Assembly: GCF_008919445.1 (NCBI RefSeq)
Contig: NZ_VSLG01000013.1
Span: forward strand, 31,652-95,651
Direction of reading: 5' to 3'
DNA length: 64,000 nucleotides
From: Serinicoccus kebangsaanensis
GTDB lineage: Bacteria; Actinomycetota; Actinomycetes; Actinomycetales; Dermatophilaceae
Shown here: piece after piece, positions 9,466-17,697 of the stretch
How the letters are laid out: each line of letters starts with the position of its first letter
How positions within the stretch are numbered: the first letter of the stretch is position 1
Position numbers and translations under genes: made by a program
Notes under the pieces: generated by a model
Told to the model about the DNA's origin: nothing
The model's input: only the letters and a program-made list of their open reading frames with translations
The model's database searches: none

Positions 9466-10412
9466 CGCGACCCCGTCCGCAGCCGCGGGTCGATGACGAG
9501 GTAGAGCGCGTCGACGAGGAAGTTGATGAGCAGGGTGGCGACGACCAGCACCATCACCACGGTCTGCACCGTGAGCAGCTCGCGCTGGGCGACCGAGTCC
9601 AGCAGCAGCGACCCCAGGCCGGGGATGACGAAGACCCGCTCGATCACGACGGCACCGATGAGCAGGGTCGCGAGCTGCAGGCCGAGCACGGTGACCACCG
9701 GGACCGCGGCGTTGCGCAGCCCGTGCCGCCACAGCGCCTGCACCGGGCGCAGCCCCTTGGCCCGTGCGGTGCGCAGGTAGTCCTCCCGCAGCACGTCCAG
9801 GACGGCCGAGCGGACGTAGCGCGCCAGCACGGCCGCCTGCACCATCGCCAGCGAGACCGACGGCAGCGCGATCCGCTGCAGGAAGCCGACCGGGTCCTGC
9901 GCCGGGACGACCCAGCCCCCGCTGGGCACCCAGCGCAGCCGGACGGCGAAGACCGAGATGAGCACGATGCCGGCCAGGAAGGCGGGGATCGCCACCCCGA
10001 CCTGCGACACCGCCGACATCACCAGGCCGTCGAGGTGCCGGTGCCGCACCGCCATCCAGATCCCGACCGGGACGGCCACCAGGACGGCCAGGACCATGGC
10101 CGTGACCACGAGGATGAGGGTGACCTGCAGCCGGTCGGCGATCTGCGGGCCGATCGCCGCCTTGGAGATGAACTCGATGCCCGGGTCGAGGGTGACCAGG
10201 CCGCGCATCCAGTCGAGGTACTGCACCACGACCGGCCGGTCCAGGCCGAACTGCTCGCGCAGCCGGGCCACGGCCTCGTCCGAGGCGTTGATGCCCAGCG
10301 CCACCCGGGCCGGGTCGCCGGGGAGGACGCGCATGAAGGCGAAGACCAGCACCGACGCCGCGAGCACGCTGGCCACGAAGACCATCGCGCGGTGCAGCAG
10401 GCGCAGGAGCAT
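9462..10412 (-). CDS. Peptide ABC importer permease (OppB/DppB type)
   Basis: 316 residues, about six hydrophobic helices. The N-terminal RLLHRAMVFVASVLAASVLVF helix is followed by the FMRVLPGDPARVALG motif conserved in OppB/DppB. The EAA loop is YLRTARAKGLRPVQALWRHG, and the end is LYLVIDPRLR. It pairs with the OppC-like subunit. A 141-nt gap with a strong hairpin separates it from the upstream binding-protein gene, which could set different expression levels for the two parts of the operon. Confidence 0.93.
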   Translation of the reverse strand: MLLRLLHRAMVFVASVLAASVLVFAFMRVLPGDPARVALGINASDEAVARLREQFGLDRPVVVQYLDWMRGLVTLDPGIEFISKAAIGPQIADRLQVTLILVVTAMVLAVLVAVPVGIWMAVRHRHLDGLVMSAVSQVGVAIPAFLAGIVLISVFAVRLRWVPSGGWVVPAQDPVGFLQRIALPSVSLAMVQAAVLARYVRSAVLDVLREDYLRTARAKGLRPVQALWRHGLRNAAVPVVTVLGLQLATLLIGAVVIERVFVIPGLGSLLLDSVAQRELLTVQTVVMVLVVATLLINFLVDALYLVIDPRLRTGSR

Positions 10413-10466
10413 GGTCTCAGCACCCTAAGGCAGGTCGGCCCGCCAGGTGGTCCCCGGCCGGTCGGA

Positions 10467-10541
10467 CCGACCTGGGCACGGTTGTGCACCGGATGCGCCC
10501 TACTCGACGGTGCATCTGGTGCGCAACCTTGCCCAGGTCGG
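10467..10541. terminator. Long 33-bp-arm hairpin between binding protein and permease genes
   Basis: Arms 10467-10499 and 10509-10541 are complementary over 33 positions with one true mismatch and three G-U-type pairs, around a 9-nt loop. It lies between the stop of the peptide-binding-protein gene and the first permease start, both on the minus strand. Such intercistronic hairpins typically stabilise the upstream mRNA or attenuate read-through, giving excess binding protein over membrane subunits. There is no U-run. Confidence 0.7.
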
Positions 10542-10553
10542 GATCCGGCGCGG

Positions 10554-12158
10554 TCAGCCGCGGGCCAGCTCGCCCAGGTCGAAGGACTCCTTGATCGCGT
10601 TGGTCGGCAGCCCGGTGATGTCCGGGTCGGCGACCATGAGGTTGGGCAGCAGGAAGAGGAAGTCGGCGGCGGCGTCCTCGCTGATGAGCGTCGCGGCCTC
10701 GGCCAGCTTGGCGACCTGCTCCTCCTCGGTGCCGGTGTCCGCCTCCTCGAAGAGCGTCTGGACCTGCTCGGTGCCGTAGGTCGTGTAGTAGTCCGGGCTG
10801 CCGAAGACGTTGGCCATGTCGCGCGGCTCGACGTGCGCCACGATCGACATGTCGAAGTCCTTGTTGGTGAAGACCGTCTCCAGCCACGCGGCCGGGAACT
10901 CCAGCTCGTCGATCGTCACCTGCAGCCCGGCGTCCTCCAGCATGGACTCGACGACGGTGCCGCAGGAGACGGCATACGGCAGCGACGGTATGCGCAGCCG
11001 CAGCTCGGTGCCCTCGGCGCCGGCCTCGGCGATCAGCTCCTCGGCGCGGGCCAGGTCGAAGGGGTAGTCCCCGGTGCGATCCTCGTACCACGGGTCGGTG
11101 GGCGGGGCCATCGAGCCGATGAGCTCGCCGCGACCGGCCCAGCAGGTGTCCATCAGCGCCTGGTGGTCGATGGCGTGCCGCACCGCCTGCCGCAGGTCGG
11201 CGTCGGCCAGCGGGTTGCCCTCCTCCTGGTTCATCGACAGCACGACCTCGCCGTTGGTCGTGCCCTCGACGATCTGGAAGTCGCCGCCCTCGAATTCGGC
11301 GAGCGACTCCGGCGCCTGCACCGTCGACACGACGTCGATGGAGTCGGTGAGCATGGCGTTGTTGAGCGCGTTGGCGTCGTCGAAGTAGCGCATTTCGACG
11401 GCGGCGAAATAGGGCGCCTCGTCGTGGTAGTCGGGGTTGCGCTCCAGGGTGATCTGGGTGCCGCGGTCCCAGGTGCCGAAGGTGTACGGCCCGGTGCCGA
11501 GCGCCTCCTCCGCGAGGTTGTCGACCCCCTCGGTGTCGAACATCGCGCCGACCCGGGTGGTGAGCGCATACAGGAAGGAGTTGGACGGCCGCGACAACGT
11601 GACCTCCAGGGTCGTGTCGTCCACCGCCTCGACCGACTCGACGACGTCCAGCTGCGACTTCAGGCTGATCGTCCAGGCGTCGGAGGAGACCCGCTCGAGC
11701 GAGAAGGCGGCGTCCTCGGCGGTGAACTCGCTGCCGTCGGAGAAGGTGACGCCGTCCTTGAGCGTGAAGGTGTAGGTCAGCCGGTCCTCGCTGACCTCCC
11801 ACTCGGTGGCCAGCGCCGGGACGATCTCCCCGGACTCGACGTCGACGCTCACCAGCGTCTCGTAGACGTTGTCCAGCAGCAGCTGCGGGATGGCCGCGCC
11901 GTCGGTCGTGGTGAAGTCCAGGCTGGCCGGCTCCGCGACCAGGCCGATGCGCACCGTCTCGTCCGAGCCGCCGGGCGCGGGGGCCTGCGCGGTGTCGTCG
12001 CCGGTGTCCTCACCTCCCTCGGCCTCGCTGCCGGTCCCGTCCTGCGAGCCGGTGTCCGAGCTGGTGCTCGAGCCGGCGTTGCAGCCCGCCAGCAGAGCGG
12101 TCACGGCGACCGCCGCGACGAGGGAGCGAGTCTTCGTTGACGTCCTCATAGCAGGCAT
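10554..12158 (-). CDS. Peptide ABC importer substrate-binding lipoprotein
   Basis: 534 residues. A lipoprotein signal (SLVAAVAVTALLAGC, lipobox Cys ~residue 29) is followed by a Ser/Asp/Glu-rich linker to about residue 70. The rest is an SBP_bac_5 (OppA/DppA family) fold with LVAEPASLDF, VYETLVSVDVESGEIVPALA and the signature stretch AVRHAIDHQALMD. It captures peptides or related ligands outside the membrane and delivers them to the OppBC-like channel. The start is placed at ATG 12158 (a GGA element lies 7-9 nt upstream); ATG 12149 is an alternative. Ligand not predictable; peptides are assumed from family. Confidence 0.92.
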   Translation of the reverse strand: MPAMRTSTKTRSLVAAVAVTALLAGCNAGSSTSSDTGSQDGTGSEAEGGEDTGDDTAQAPAPGGSDETVRIGLVAEPASLDFTTTDGAAIPQLLLDNVYETLVSVDVESGEIVPALATEWEVSEDRLTYTFTLKDGVTFSDGSEFTAEDAAFSLERVSSDAWTISLKSQLDVVESVEAVDDTTLEVTLSRPSNSFLYALTTRVGAMFDTEGVDNLAEEALGTGPYTFGTWDRGTQITLERNPDYHDEAPYFAAVEMRYFDDANALNNAMLTDSIDVVSTVQAPESLAEFEGGDFQIVEGTTNGEVVLSMNQEEGNPLADADLRQAVRHAIDHQALMDTCWAGRGELIGSMAPPTDPWYEDRTGDYPFDLARAEELIAEAGAEGTELRLRIPSLPYAVSCGTVVESMLEDAGLQVTIDELEFPAAWLETVFTNKDFDMSIVAHVEPRDMANVFGSPDYYTTYGTEQVQTLFEEADTGTEEEQVAKLAEAATLISEDAAADFLFLLPNLMVADPDITGLPTNAIKESFDLGELARG

Positions 12159-12199
12159 CTTCGTCCATCCCGGCGCAGCTGCGCCAATCCTCCCTGCCA

Positions 12200-12205
12200 T
12201 AGGGT
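12200..12205 (+). promoter_or_regulatory. -10 box TAGGGT for leaderless glycerate kinase
   Basis: TAGGGT ends 6 nt before the GTG start at 12212, with no Shine-Dalgarno in between. This is the spacing expected when transcription begins at or near the start codon. Confidence 0.5.
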
Positions 12206-12211
12206 CAACCT

Positions 12212-13261
12212 GTGAGCACCGCAGCCGAGGACACCACGAGACCGGTCGTGCTGGTCGCGCCGGACAAGTTCCGCGGGTCGCTGACCGCGCCGGAGGTGGT
12301 GGACGCCGCCCGCGCCGCCGCCGAGGGAGCAGGCTGGGAGGTGATCGGTATGCCCATGGCCGACGGCGGCGAGGGCATGCTGGACGCCTTCGGCGGCGCC
12401 AACCGCACGAGCACCGTCACCGGTCCGCTCGGTGACCCGGTGCGGGCCGCCTGGCGGCTCGGCGACGACGGCGTGGCGGTGGTCGAGTCGGCCGCGGCGA
12501 GCGGGCTGGTGCTGGCCGGCGGCAAGCAGGACAACGACCCGGTGGGGGCGACCAGCGCCGGCACCGGTGAGCTGGTCGCCGAGGCGGTGCGAGCCGGCGC
12601 CACGCGGATCATCGTGGGGCTCGGGGGGTCGGCGATGAGCGACGGCGGGCTCGGGGCGGTGGTGGCAGCGCGCGCCGGGCTGGACGGCCGGACGCCGGCC
12701 GAGCTCGGGGTCGAGCTGCTCGCGGCCTGCGACGTGCAGACGCCGTTCGTCGAGGCCGCGCAGGTCTTCGGGCCGCAGAAGGGTGCCGACGCCGACCAGG
12801 TGATCGAGCTCACCGGGCGGCTCTTCGTGCTGCAGGGTCGCTACGTCGAGGAGTTCGGCGTCGACGTGTCGGCCACCCCGGGGGCCGGGGCGGCCGGGGG
12901 CCTCGGTGGTGGGCTGCTCGTGCTCGGCGGCTCCCTCGTGCCCGGGCTGCGCCTGGTCGCCGAGCAGCTGGGGCTGGCCGACGCCGTCGCCCGCGCCGAC
13001 GCGATCGTCACCGGCGAGGGCGCCCTGGACGCTGAGTCGTTCAACGGCAAGGTGGTCGGGGGCGTCGTCGACGAGGCCGAGCCCTACGGCATACCGGTCG
13101 TCGTCGTGGCCGGGATCGTGCGCGAGGACGCGCCCGCCGTGCGTCTCTCCGGGCTGCGCGTGGTGGACCTGTCCGAGACCTTCGGCGCCAACGCGTCGTG
13201 GAACGACACCGCCTCCTGCATCCGACGCGCCGTCGCCGAGCAGCTCTCCACCCTCTCCTGA
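12212..13261 (+). CDS. glxK: Glycerate kinase (GckA/GlxK family)
   Basis: 349 residues, type I glycerate kinase. Motifs: VLVAPDKFRGSLTAPEVVDA at the N-terminus, MPMADGGEGMLDAF (~residues 48-61), the GTGELVAEAVRAGATRIIVGL stretch, and GADAIVTGEGALD-like residues near 270-280 (RADAIVTGEGALDAESF). It phosphorylates D-glycerate (usually to 2- or 3-phosphoglycerate) for entry to glycolysis. GTG start at 12212 just downstream of a -10-like TAGGGT. It stands alone, divergent from the peptide transporter and followed directly by a 22-bp repeat array. Confidence 0.92.
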   Translation: MSTAAEDTTRPVVLVAPDKFRGSLTAPEVVDAARAAAEGAGWEVIGMPMADGGEGMLDAFGGANRTSTVTGPLGDPVRAAWRLGDDGVAVVESAAASGLVLAGGKQDNDPVGATSAGTGELVAEAVRAGATRIIVGLGGSAMSDGGLGAVVAARAGLDGRTPAELGVELLAACDVQTPFVEAAQVFGPQKGADADQVIELTGRLFVLQGRYVEEFGVDVSATPGAGAAGGLGGGLLVLGGSLVPGLRLVAEQLGLADAVARADAIVTGEGALDAESFNGKVVGGVVDEAEPYGIPVVVVAGIVREDAPAVRLSGLRVVDLSETFGANASWNDTASCIRRAVAEQLSTLS

Positions 13262-13367
13262 CCGGCCGCACGGTTTGCGCGCGCCGACCGCACGGTTTGC
13301 GCGCACCGGCCGCACGGTCTGCGCGCACCGACCGCACGGTCTGCGCGCACCGGCCGCACGATCTGCG
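13262..13367 (+). repeat. 22-bp tandem repeat array A (about 4.8 units)
   Basis: Units 13262-13283, 13284-13305, 13306-13327, 13328-13349 and a partial unit 13350-13367. The unit core is CCGCACGGTTTGCGCGCA. Bases 3-4 alternate GG/GA from unit to unit, so the true period is 44 bp made of two 22-bp halves. The array starts one base after the glycerate kinase stop. No coding function is apparent. Confidence 0.9.
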
Positions 13368-13374
13368 ATCCAGG

Positions 13375-13477
13375 GACGCAAAGTGCGCGGCCAGTCGACA
13401 CAAAGTGCGCGGTCGGTCGACGCAAAGCGTGCGGCCAGTCGACGCAAAGCGTGCGGTCGGTCGGGCAAAAGCGCGGG
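13375..13477 (-). repeat. 22-bp tandem repeat array B, inverted relative to A
   Basis: Units 13375-13396, 13397-13418, 13419-13440, 13441-13462 and a degenerate partial 13463-13477. Read on the minus strand, the core (CCGCACGCTTTGCG) matches array A, but the connector differs. It alternates CCAGTC/CGGTC-type ends in the same two-unit rhythm as A. Arrays A and B together could fold into one long hairpin with a loop of only about 7-10 nt. Confidence 0.9.
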
Positions 13478-13577
13478 TTACCCATGAGTAGGGCTGCGCC
13501 GGTGCGGTATACACTGGGCGCAGAACCGCGTACTGACAGTACCGCATACCTCCCGGCCTCACCCTCAGGAGCCACCG
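13478..13577 (+). promoter_or_regulatory. Upstream region of acyl-CoA dehydrogenase with palindrome GTACTGACAGTAC
   Basis: The stretch holds a 13-bp palindrome (13530-13542, GTACTG-A-CAGTAC) and an outer pair TGCGGTA (13503-13509) / TACCGCA (13540-13546), then the Shine-Dalgarno CAGGAG at 13565-13570. An operator for a fatty-acid-responsive TetR-type regulator is plausible, but no such regulator is adjacent. Confidence 0.45.
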
Positions 13578-15482
13578 TTGGGCCACTACCGCAGCAACGT
13601 CCGCGACGCCGAGTTCATGCTGTTCGACGTCCTGCGCCGCCAGGAGGTGCTGGGGCGGGCACCCTACGAGGAGATCGACACCGAGACCGCCCGGGAGGCG
13701 CTGCACGCGGTCGCCGAGCTCGCGGAGGGCCCCATCGCCGCGTCGTTCACCGAGTCCGACCGCACCCCGCCCGTGCTCGACCCCGCCACCGGCCAGGTCA
13801 GCATGCCGGAGAGCTTCGTGCGCTCCTACCAGACCTGGGTGGAGAACGAGTGGTGGCGGCTGGAGATCGAGGAGGGCCTGGGCGGCACGCCTGCTCCCCC
13901 GAGCCTGACCTGGGCGATGTCCGAGCTGGTGCTCGGCGCCAACCCGGCGGTCAAGATGTTCGCCGCGGGCTACACCTTCTCCAACGTGCTCTACCGCCTC
14001 GGCACCCCGGAGCAGCAGCAGCTCGCGCAGCTCATGGTGGACCACGCCTGGGGCGCGACGATGATGCTCACCGAGCCGGACGCCGGCAGCGACGTCGGCG
14101 CCGGCCGCAGCAAGGCGGTCAAGGCCGGTGACGGCAGCTGGCACCTCACCGGCACCAAGCGCTTCATCACCAGCGGTGTCGCCCCGTTCTACGACAACGT
14201 CATCCACTTCGTCCTCGCCCGCCCCGAGGGCGCCGGACCGGGCACCAAGGGCCTGTCCCTCTTCATCGTCCCGGACCGGCACGTCACCGACCTGGACACC
14301 GGCGAGCTCGGCGACAAGAACGGCGTGACCATCACCGCCATCGAGCACAAGATGGGGCTCAAGGTCTCGACCACCTGCGAGGTCGCGCTCGGGGAGGATC
14401 CCGACCGTCCGGCCGTCGGCTACCTGCTGGGTGAGGTCCACGACGGCATCGCCCAGATGTTCCGGATCATCGAGTATGCCCGGATGCTGGTCGGCACGAA
14501 GGCGATCGCCACCCTGTCGGCGGGCTACCAGGCCGCGCTGGACTACGCCAAGGAGCGGGTCCAGGGGGCCGACCTCACCCGGATGACGGACAAGAACGCG
14601 CCCCGGGTGAAGATCACCGCGCACCCGGACGTGCGCCGCTCGCTGCTGCTGCAGAAGGCGTATGCCGAGGGGCTGCGGGCGCTCATGCTCTACACCGCGA
14701 GCGTCCAGGACCAGGTGCACGGCGCCCAGGACCTCACCGGGGAGGAGCGGCCCGGCGACATCGACCGGGACACGGCGCTGGCGGCGAGGGTAAACGACCT
14801 GCTGCTGCCGCTGGTCAAGGGCTGCGGCAGCGAGCGCGCCTTCACCCTGCTCGGCACGGAGTCGCTGCAGACCCTCGGCGGCTCGGGCTTCCTGCAGGAC
14901 TACCCGATCGAGCAGTACGTCCGCGACGCCAAGATCGACAGCCTCTACGAGGGCACCACGGCCATCCAGGGCATGGACTTCTTCTTCCGCAAGATCCTGC
15001 GCGACCGGGGCGAGGCGCTCGGGCACGTCGCCGCCCAGGTCCAGCAGACCGCGTCCGCGCAGGTGGACGACGGGCTCGCCGAGGTCCGCGCCGCGGTCCT
15101 GCGCGCCCTCGGGGAGGTCTCCGCGATGGTCGAGTTCATGACCGGGCGGGCGATCGAGAGCCAGACCCGGCCGGACGCGGTGTATGCCGTGGGCCTGGGC
15201 ACCACCCGCCTGCTGCTCGCCGCCGGCGACCTGCTCATCGGCTGGCTGCTGCTGCGCGAGGCGGAGGTCGCCCAGCGGCTGCTCACCTCCGGGGAGACCG
15301 GGGTCAGCGGGGTGAGCGCCGCCGACGAGGACGGGCGGGCCTACCTGCTGGGCAAGGTGGCGGCCGCGCGCTTCTTCGCGACCGAGGTGCTCCCGCGCCT
15401 CGGGGCCGACCGGCGCACGGTCACCGCGGCCGATGACGGTCAGGTGGCGTCCGTGATGGACCTGCCGGAGGCGGCGTTCTGA
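13578..15482 (+). CDS. Acyl-CoA dehydrogenase with extended C-terminus (FadE5-like)
   Basis: 634 residues. FAD-dependent first step of fatty-acid beta-oxidation. The N-terminus (GHYRSNVRDAEFMLFDVL) is typical of the large actinobacterial acyl-CoA dehydrogenases. The central motifs MMLTEPDAGSDVGAG and LGGSGFLQDYPIEQYVRDAK plus IDSLYEGTTAIQGMDFF mark the FAD/substrate site. A ~120-residue C-terminal helical domain follows, as in FadE5. The start is TTG at 13578, set by the CAGGAG ribosome site and by the family N-terminus. Monocistronic; the gap upstream holds two inverted repeat arrays and a palindrome. Confidence 0.92.
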   Translation: MGHYRSNVRDAEFMLFDVLRRQEVLGRAPYEEIDTETAREALHAVAELAEGPIAASFTESDRTPPVLDPATGQVSMPESFVRSYQTWVENEWWRLEIEEGLGGTPAPPSLTWAMSELVLGANPAVKMFAAGYTFSNVLYRLGTPEQQQLAQLMVDHAWGATMMLTEPDAGSDVGAGRSKAVKAGDGSWHLTGTKRFITSGVAPFYDNVIHFVLARPEGAGPGTKGLSLFIVPDRHVTDLDTGELGDKNGVTITAIEHKMGLKVSTTCEVALGEDPDRPAVGYLLGEVHDGIAQMFRIIEYARMLVGTKAIATLSAGYQAALDYAKERVQGADLTRMTDKNAPRVKITAHPDVRRSLLLQKAYAEGLRALMLYTASVQDQVHGAQDLTGEERPGDIDRDTALAARVNDLLLPLVKGCGSERAFTLLGTESLQTLGGSGFLQDYPIEQYVRDAKIDSLYEGTTAIQGMDFFFRKILRDRGEALGHVAAQVQQTASAQVDDGLAEVRAAVLRALGEVSAMVEFMTGRAIESQTRPDAVYAVGLGTTRLLLAAGDLLIGWLLLREAEVAQRLLTSGETGVSGVSAADEDGRAYLLGKVAAARFFATEVLPRLGADRRTVTAADDGQVASVMDLPEAAF

Positions 15483-15516
15483 CCCCTCCTGCCGACCCCG
15501 GTGCTTGACTGGGGCG

Positions 15517-16098
15517 ATGCAGGTCGAGACGCACCCGGTGACGCCGGACCGGTTCGAGGACTTCGCCGACGTGGTGAACCCCAACCGGCGCGCGACGCAC
15601 TGCTGGTGCGTGACGCACCGGCTGCGGCAGGCAGACGTCCACGAGCTCGGCGGCGACGGCGACGACGCCCGCGAGCGGGCGATGCTCGCCCTCTGCGAGC
15701 GCGACCAGCCGCCCGGGGTGGTGGCCTATGCCGACGGCACACCCGTCGCCTGGTGCAACATCGGTCGCCGGGCCGACATGCCGTTCCTGGCCAGGTCGAG
15801 CAAGATCCGGCCGGTCGACGACGTCGACGTGTGGAGCATCGTCTGCGTAGTGGTCCGCGGCGGTCACCGCAAGCGCGGCCACACCACCCCGCTGCTCGAG
15901 GGGGCGGTGGCCTATGCCGCCGCCCACGGCGCCCCGGCGGTCGAGGCCTACCCGGTGGAGCCCGAGGGACGGATGGACACCACGATGGCCTTCGTCGGGA
16001 CGCGGCAGATGTTCGAGAAGGTCGGCTTCGAGGTGATCGGCAGGACGGACGCCGTGGCCAGCCGGCTGCCGCGCATCGTCATGCGCCGCACCCTCTGA
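15517..16098 (+). CDS. GNAT-family N-acetyltransferase
   Basis: 193 residues. The central block WSIVCVVVRGGHRKRGHTTPLLEGAV (residues ~108-133; RGGHRKRGHT takes the place of the usual Q/RxxGxG/A acetyl-CoA loop) and the C-terminal MFEKVGFEVIGR strand mark a GNAT fold. An N-terminal Cys/Trp-rich CWCVTHRL segment resembles the 'GNAT family, CWCxxH' proteins of actinobacteria. Substrate unknown. ATG at 15517 has GGGG just upstream; an in-frame TTG at 15505 is less likely. It lies 34 nt after fadE and may be co-transcribed. Confidence 0.82.
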   Translation: MQVETHPVTPDRFEDFADVVNPNRRATHCWCVTHRLRQADVHELGGDGDDARERAMLALCERDQPPGVVAYADGTPVAWCNIGRRADMPFLARSSKIRPVDDVDVWSIVCVVVRGGHRKRGHTTPLLEGAVAYAAAHGAPAVEAYPVEPEGRMDTTMAFVGTRQMFEKVGFEVIGRTDAVASRLPRIVMRRTL

Positions 16099-16125
16099 CC
16101 AGCGGGGACGCGGACGGCGGCCGCC

Positions 16126-16584
16126 TCAGGTGTAGCGCTTGATGCGGAAGACGAAGCTGCGCATCATGAGATACATGAAGACCGCCTCGCAGGCGCCCGC
16201 GATCAGGCGCGCCGCGAGGAACTGCACGCCCACCCACTCCAGGGTCGTGGACAGCGCCAGGATGAAGAGCAGGTAGTTGGCGACCACGGTGACGACGTAG
16301 CGCCAGGTCTGCCGCCCCACCGGGCCGTGGCTCTGGAAGTTGAGCCACCGGTTGAGCACGAACGCCAGCCCGAAGGCCACGACGTAGCCCGTGGTGACCG
16401 CGAGCGGGTAGGGCCAGCGCAGGACGTCGAAGAGGATCGCCAGCAGGGTCAGGTCGAGGGCATAGGTGAAGCTGCTGATCGCGGCGAAGCCGATCGCGGT
16501 CTCCGGGATGATCCGTCGGACGGCCGACGGGAGCAGCGCGTAGACCCGCGCGCGGGTCAGCGCGAAGCGGTCGGCGGCGTTCAG
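16126..16584 (-). CDS. GtrA-like membrane protein with non-canonical start
   Basis: 152 residues if translation starts at the CTG overlapping the upstream stop. About four hydrophobic helices in GtrA arrangement: FAAISSFTYALDLTLLAILF, then the conserved AFGLAFVLNRWLNFQSHG, a third helix, and MYLMMRSFVFR at the end. GtrA proteins help move lipid-linked sugars across the membrane or associate with glycosyltransferases. No ATG, GTG or TTG occurs in frame before GTG 16380, which would remove half the fold. CTG 16584 overlaps TGA of the DUF6458 gene (CTGA), suggesting coupled initiation. A sequencing frameshift or pseudogene is the alternative. Confidence 0.65.
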   Translation of the reverse strand: MNAADRFALTRARVYALLPSAVRRIIPETAIGFAAISSFTYALDLTLLAILFDVLRWPYPLAVTTGYVVAFGLAFVLNRWLNFQSHGPVGRQTWRYVVTVVANYLLFILALSTTLEWVGVQFLAARLIAGACEAVFMYLMMRSFVFRIKRYT

Positions 16585-16820
16585 TAGCCGTCGCGATCCC
16601 GGTAGCGGGAGTCACCACGGGCGTTCCGCTCGATGATCTCGCGGTGGGTCGTGTTGGATCGCTGGGTGTTCATCACCAGCCCGAGCAGCAGCGAGAGCAC
16701 CCCCGCGGCCATGAGGATGTAGCCGACCGTCACCAGGTCGACGACGCTCGTGAGGTCGCCCACGGCGAAGGACAGGATGGCTCCGACGGCGAGCAGGAAG
16801 ATTCCGAGGCCGATGCCCAT
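16581..16820 (-). CDS. DUF6458 small membrane protein
   Basis: 79 residues, two hydrophobic helices (IGLGIFLLAVGAILSFAV and VGYILMAAGVLSLLLGLVM), then a charged tail containing NTQRSNTTHREIIERNARGD. This is the form of the DUF6458 proteins common in actinobacteria; function unknown. ATG 16820 with AAAGGA upstream. Its stop overlaps the presumptive CTG start of the GtrA-like gene. Confidence 0.8.
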   Translation of the reverse strand: MGIGLGIFLLAVGAILSFAVGDLTSVVDLVTVGYILMAAGVLSLLLGLVMNTQRSNTTHREIIERNARGDSRYRDRDGY

Positions 16821-16866
16821 GAGTGATCCTTTCGGTGTGGCTGCCGCCCAGCCTAACGGGACGCCC

Positions 16867-17697
16867 TCACAGCCGCCGGTCAGACAGCACGGGGAACCCC
16901 TCGCGCACCCGCTCGACCTCGCCGGCGTCGATCTCCACCGACAGCGTCTCCTCCCCCGCGCCGGCCTCGGCCAGCACAGCACCCGTGGGGTCGACGACCG
17001 CGCTGTGCCCGCCCATCTCCACCCCCGCGTGGGTGCCCGCAGTGTTGCCGGCGACGACGAAGCACTGGTTCTCGATCGCCCGGGCGCGCAGCAGCAGCCG
17101 CCAGTGCTCCACCCGGGCCATCGGCCAGGCGGAGGGGATGACGAAGAGCTGGGCGCCCCGGTCCAGCTGGGCACGGTAGAGCTCGGGGAAGCGCAGGTCG
17201 TAGCAGGTGGACAGCCCGGCCCGCAGCCCGTCCGCCGGCGCGGGGAGGTCGGTCACCACGAGCTCGCCGCCCGCCTCCATCAGCTTGGGCTCCCCCCCGC
17301 CGAAGCCGAAGCGGTGGATCTTGCGGTAGGTCGCGCGGACCCGCCCCTCCCCGTCCAGGACGACCGAGGTGTTCCACAGGTGCCGCCCCTCCTCGCCCGG
17401 CTCGGCCGTGCGCTCGGCCACGGAGCCGGTATGCACCACCGCACCGATCTCCCGGGTCGCCTCGGCCACGGGGACCAGGGCGGGGGGCAGCTCGCCGCGG
17501 TCCAGGCCGGAGAGGTCCTGGCTGCGCTCCTCCCACTCCGCGGAGGCGAAGCCGCCGGCGCTCCACAGCTCGGGCAGCAGCACCAGGTCGTGGCCGGCGC
17601 CGGCCGAGCGGACCAGGCCCGCCGCTCGGTCGGCACGTGCCGCGACGCTCTCCTGCGCCCCCTCGGCATACCCGAGCTGGATGACTGCGACTCTCAT
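16867..17697 (-). CDS. Carbon-nitrogen hydrolase (nitrilase superfamily)
   Basis: 276 residues with the full catalytic set: Glu43 (LLPELWSAGG), Lys126 (YRKIHRFG) and Cys165 (STCYDLRFPELYR). Family members cleave C-N bonds in amides or carbamoyl compounds, including omega-amidases. ATG at 17697 overlaps the stop of the CtaG-fusion gene (ATGA), so the two are translated from one message although no functional link is known. Specificity cannot be assigned from sequence alone. Confidence 0.88.
   Translation of the reverse strand: MRVAVIQLGYAEGAQESVAARADRAAGLVRSAGAGHDLVLLPELWSAGGFASAEWEERSQDLSGLDRGELPPALVPVAEATREIGAVVHTGSVAERTAEPGEEGRHLWNTSVVLDGEGRVRATYRKIHRFGFGGGEPKLMEAGGELVVTDLPAPADGLRAGLSTCYDLRFPELYRAQLDRGAQLFVIPSAWPMARVEHWRLLLRARAIENQCFVVAGNTAGTHAGVEMGGHSAVVDPTGAVLAEAGAGEETLSVEIDAGEVERVREGFPVLSDRRL

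Noticed and set aside
13262..13477. Possible CRISPR array.
   Set aside because: Units are contiguous with no unique spacers, the two arrays are inverted to each other, and no cas gene is near.
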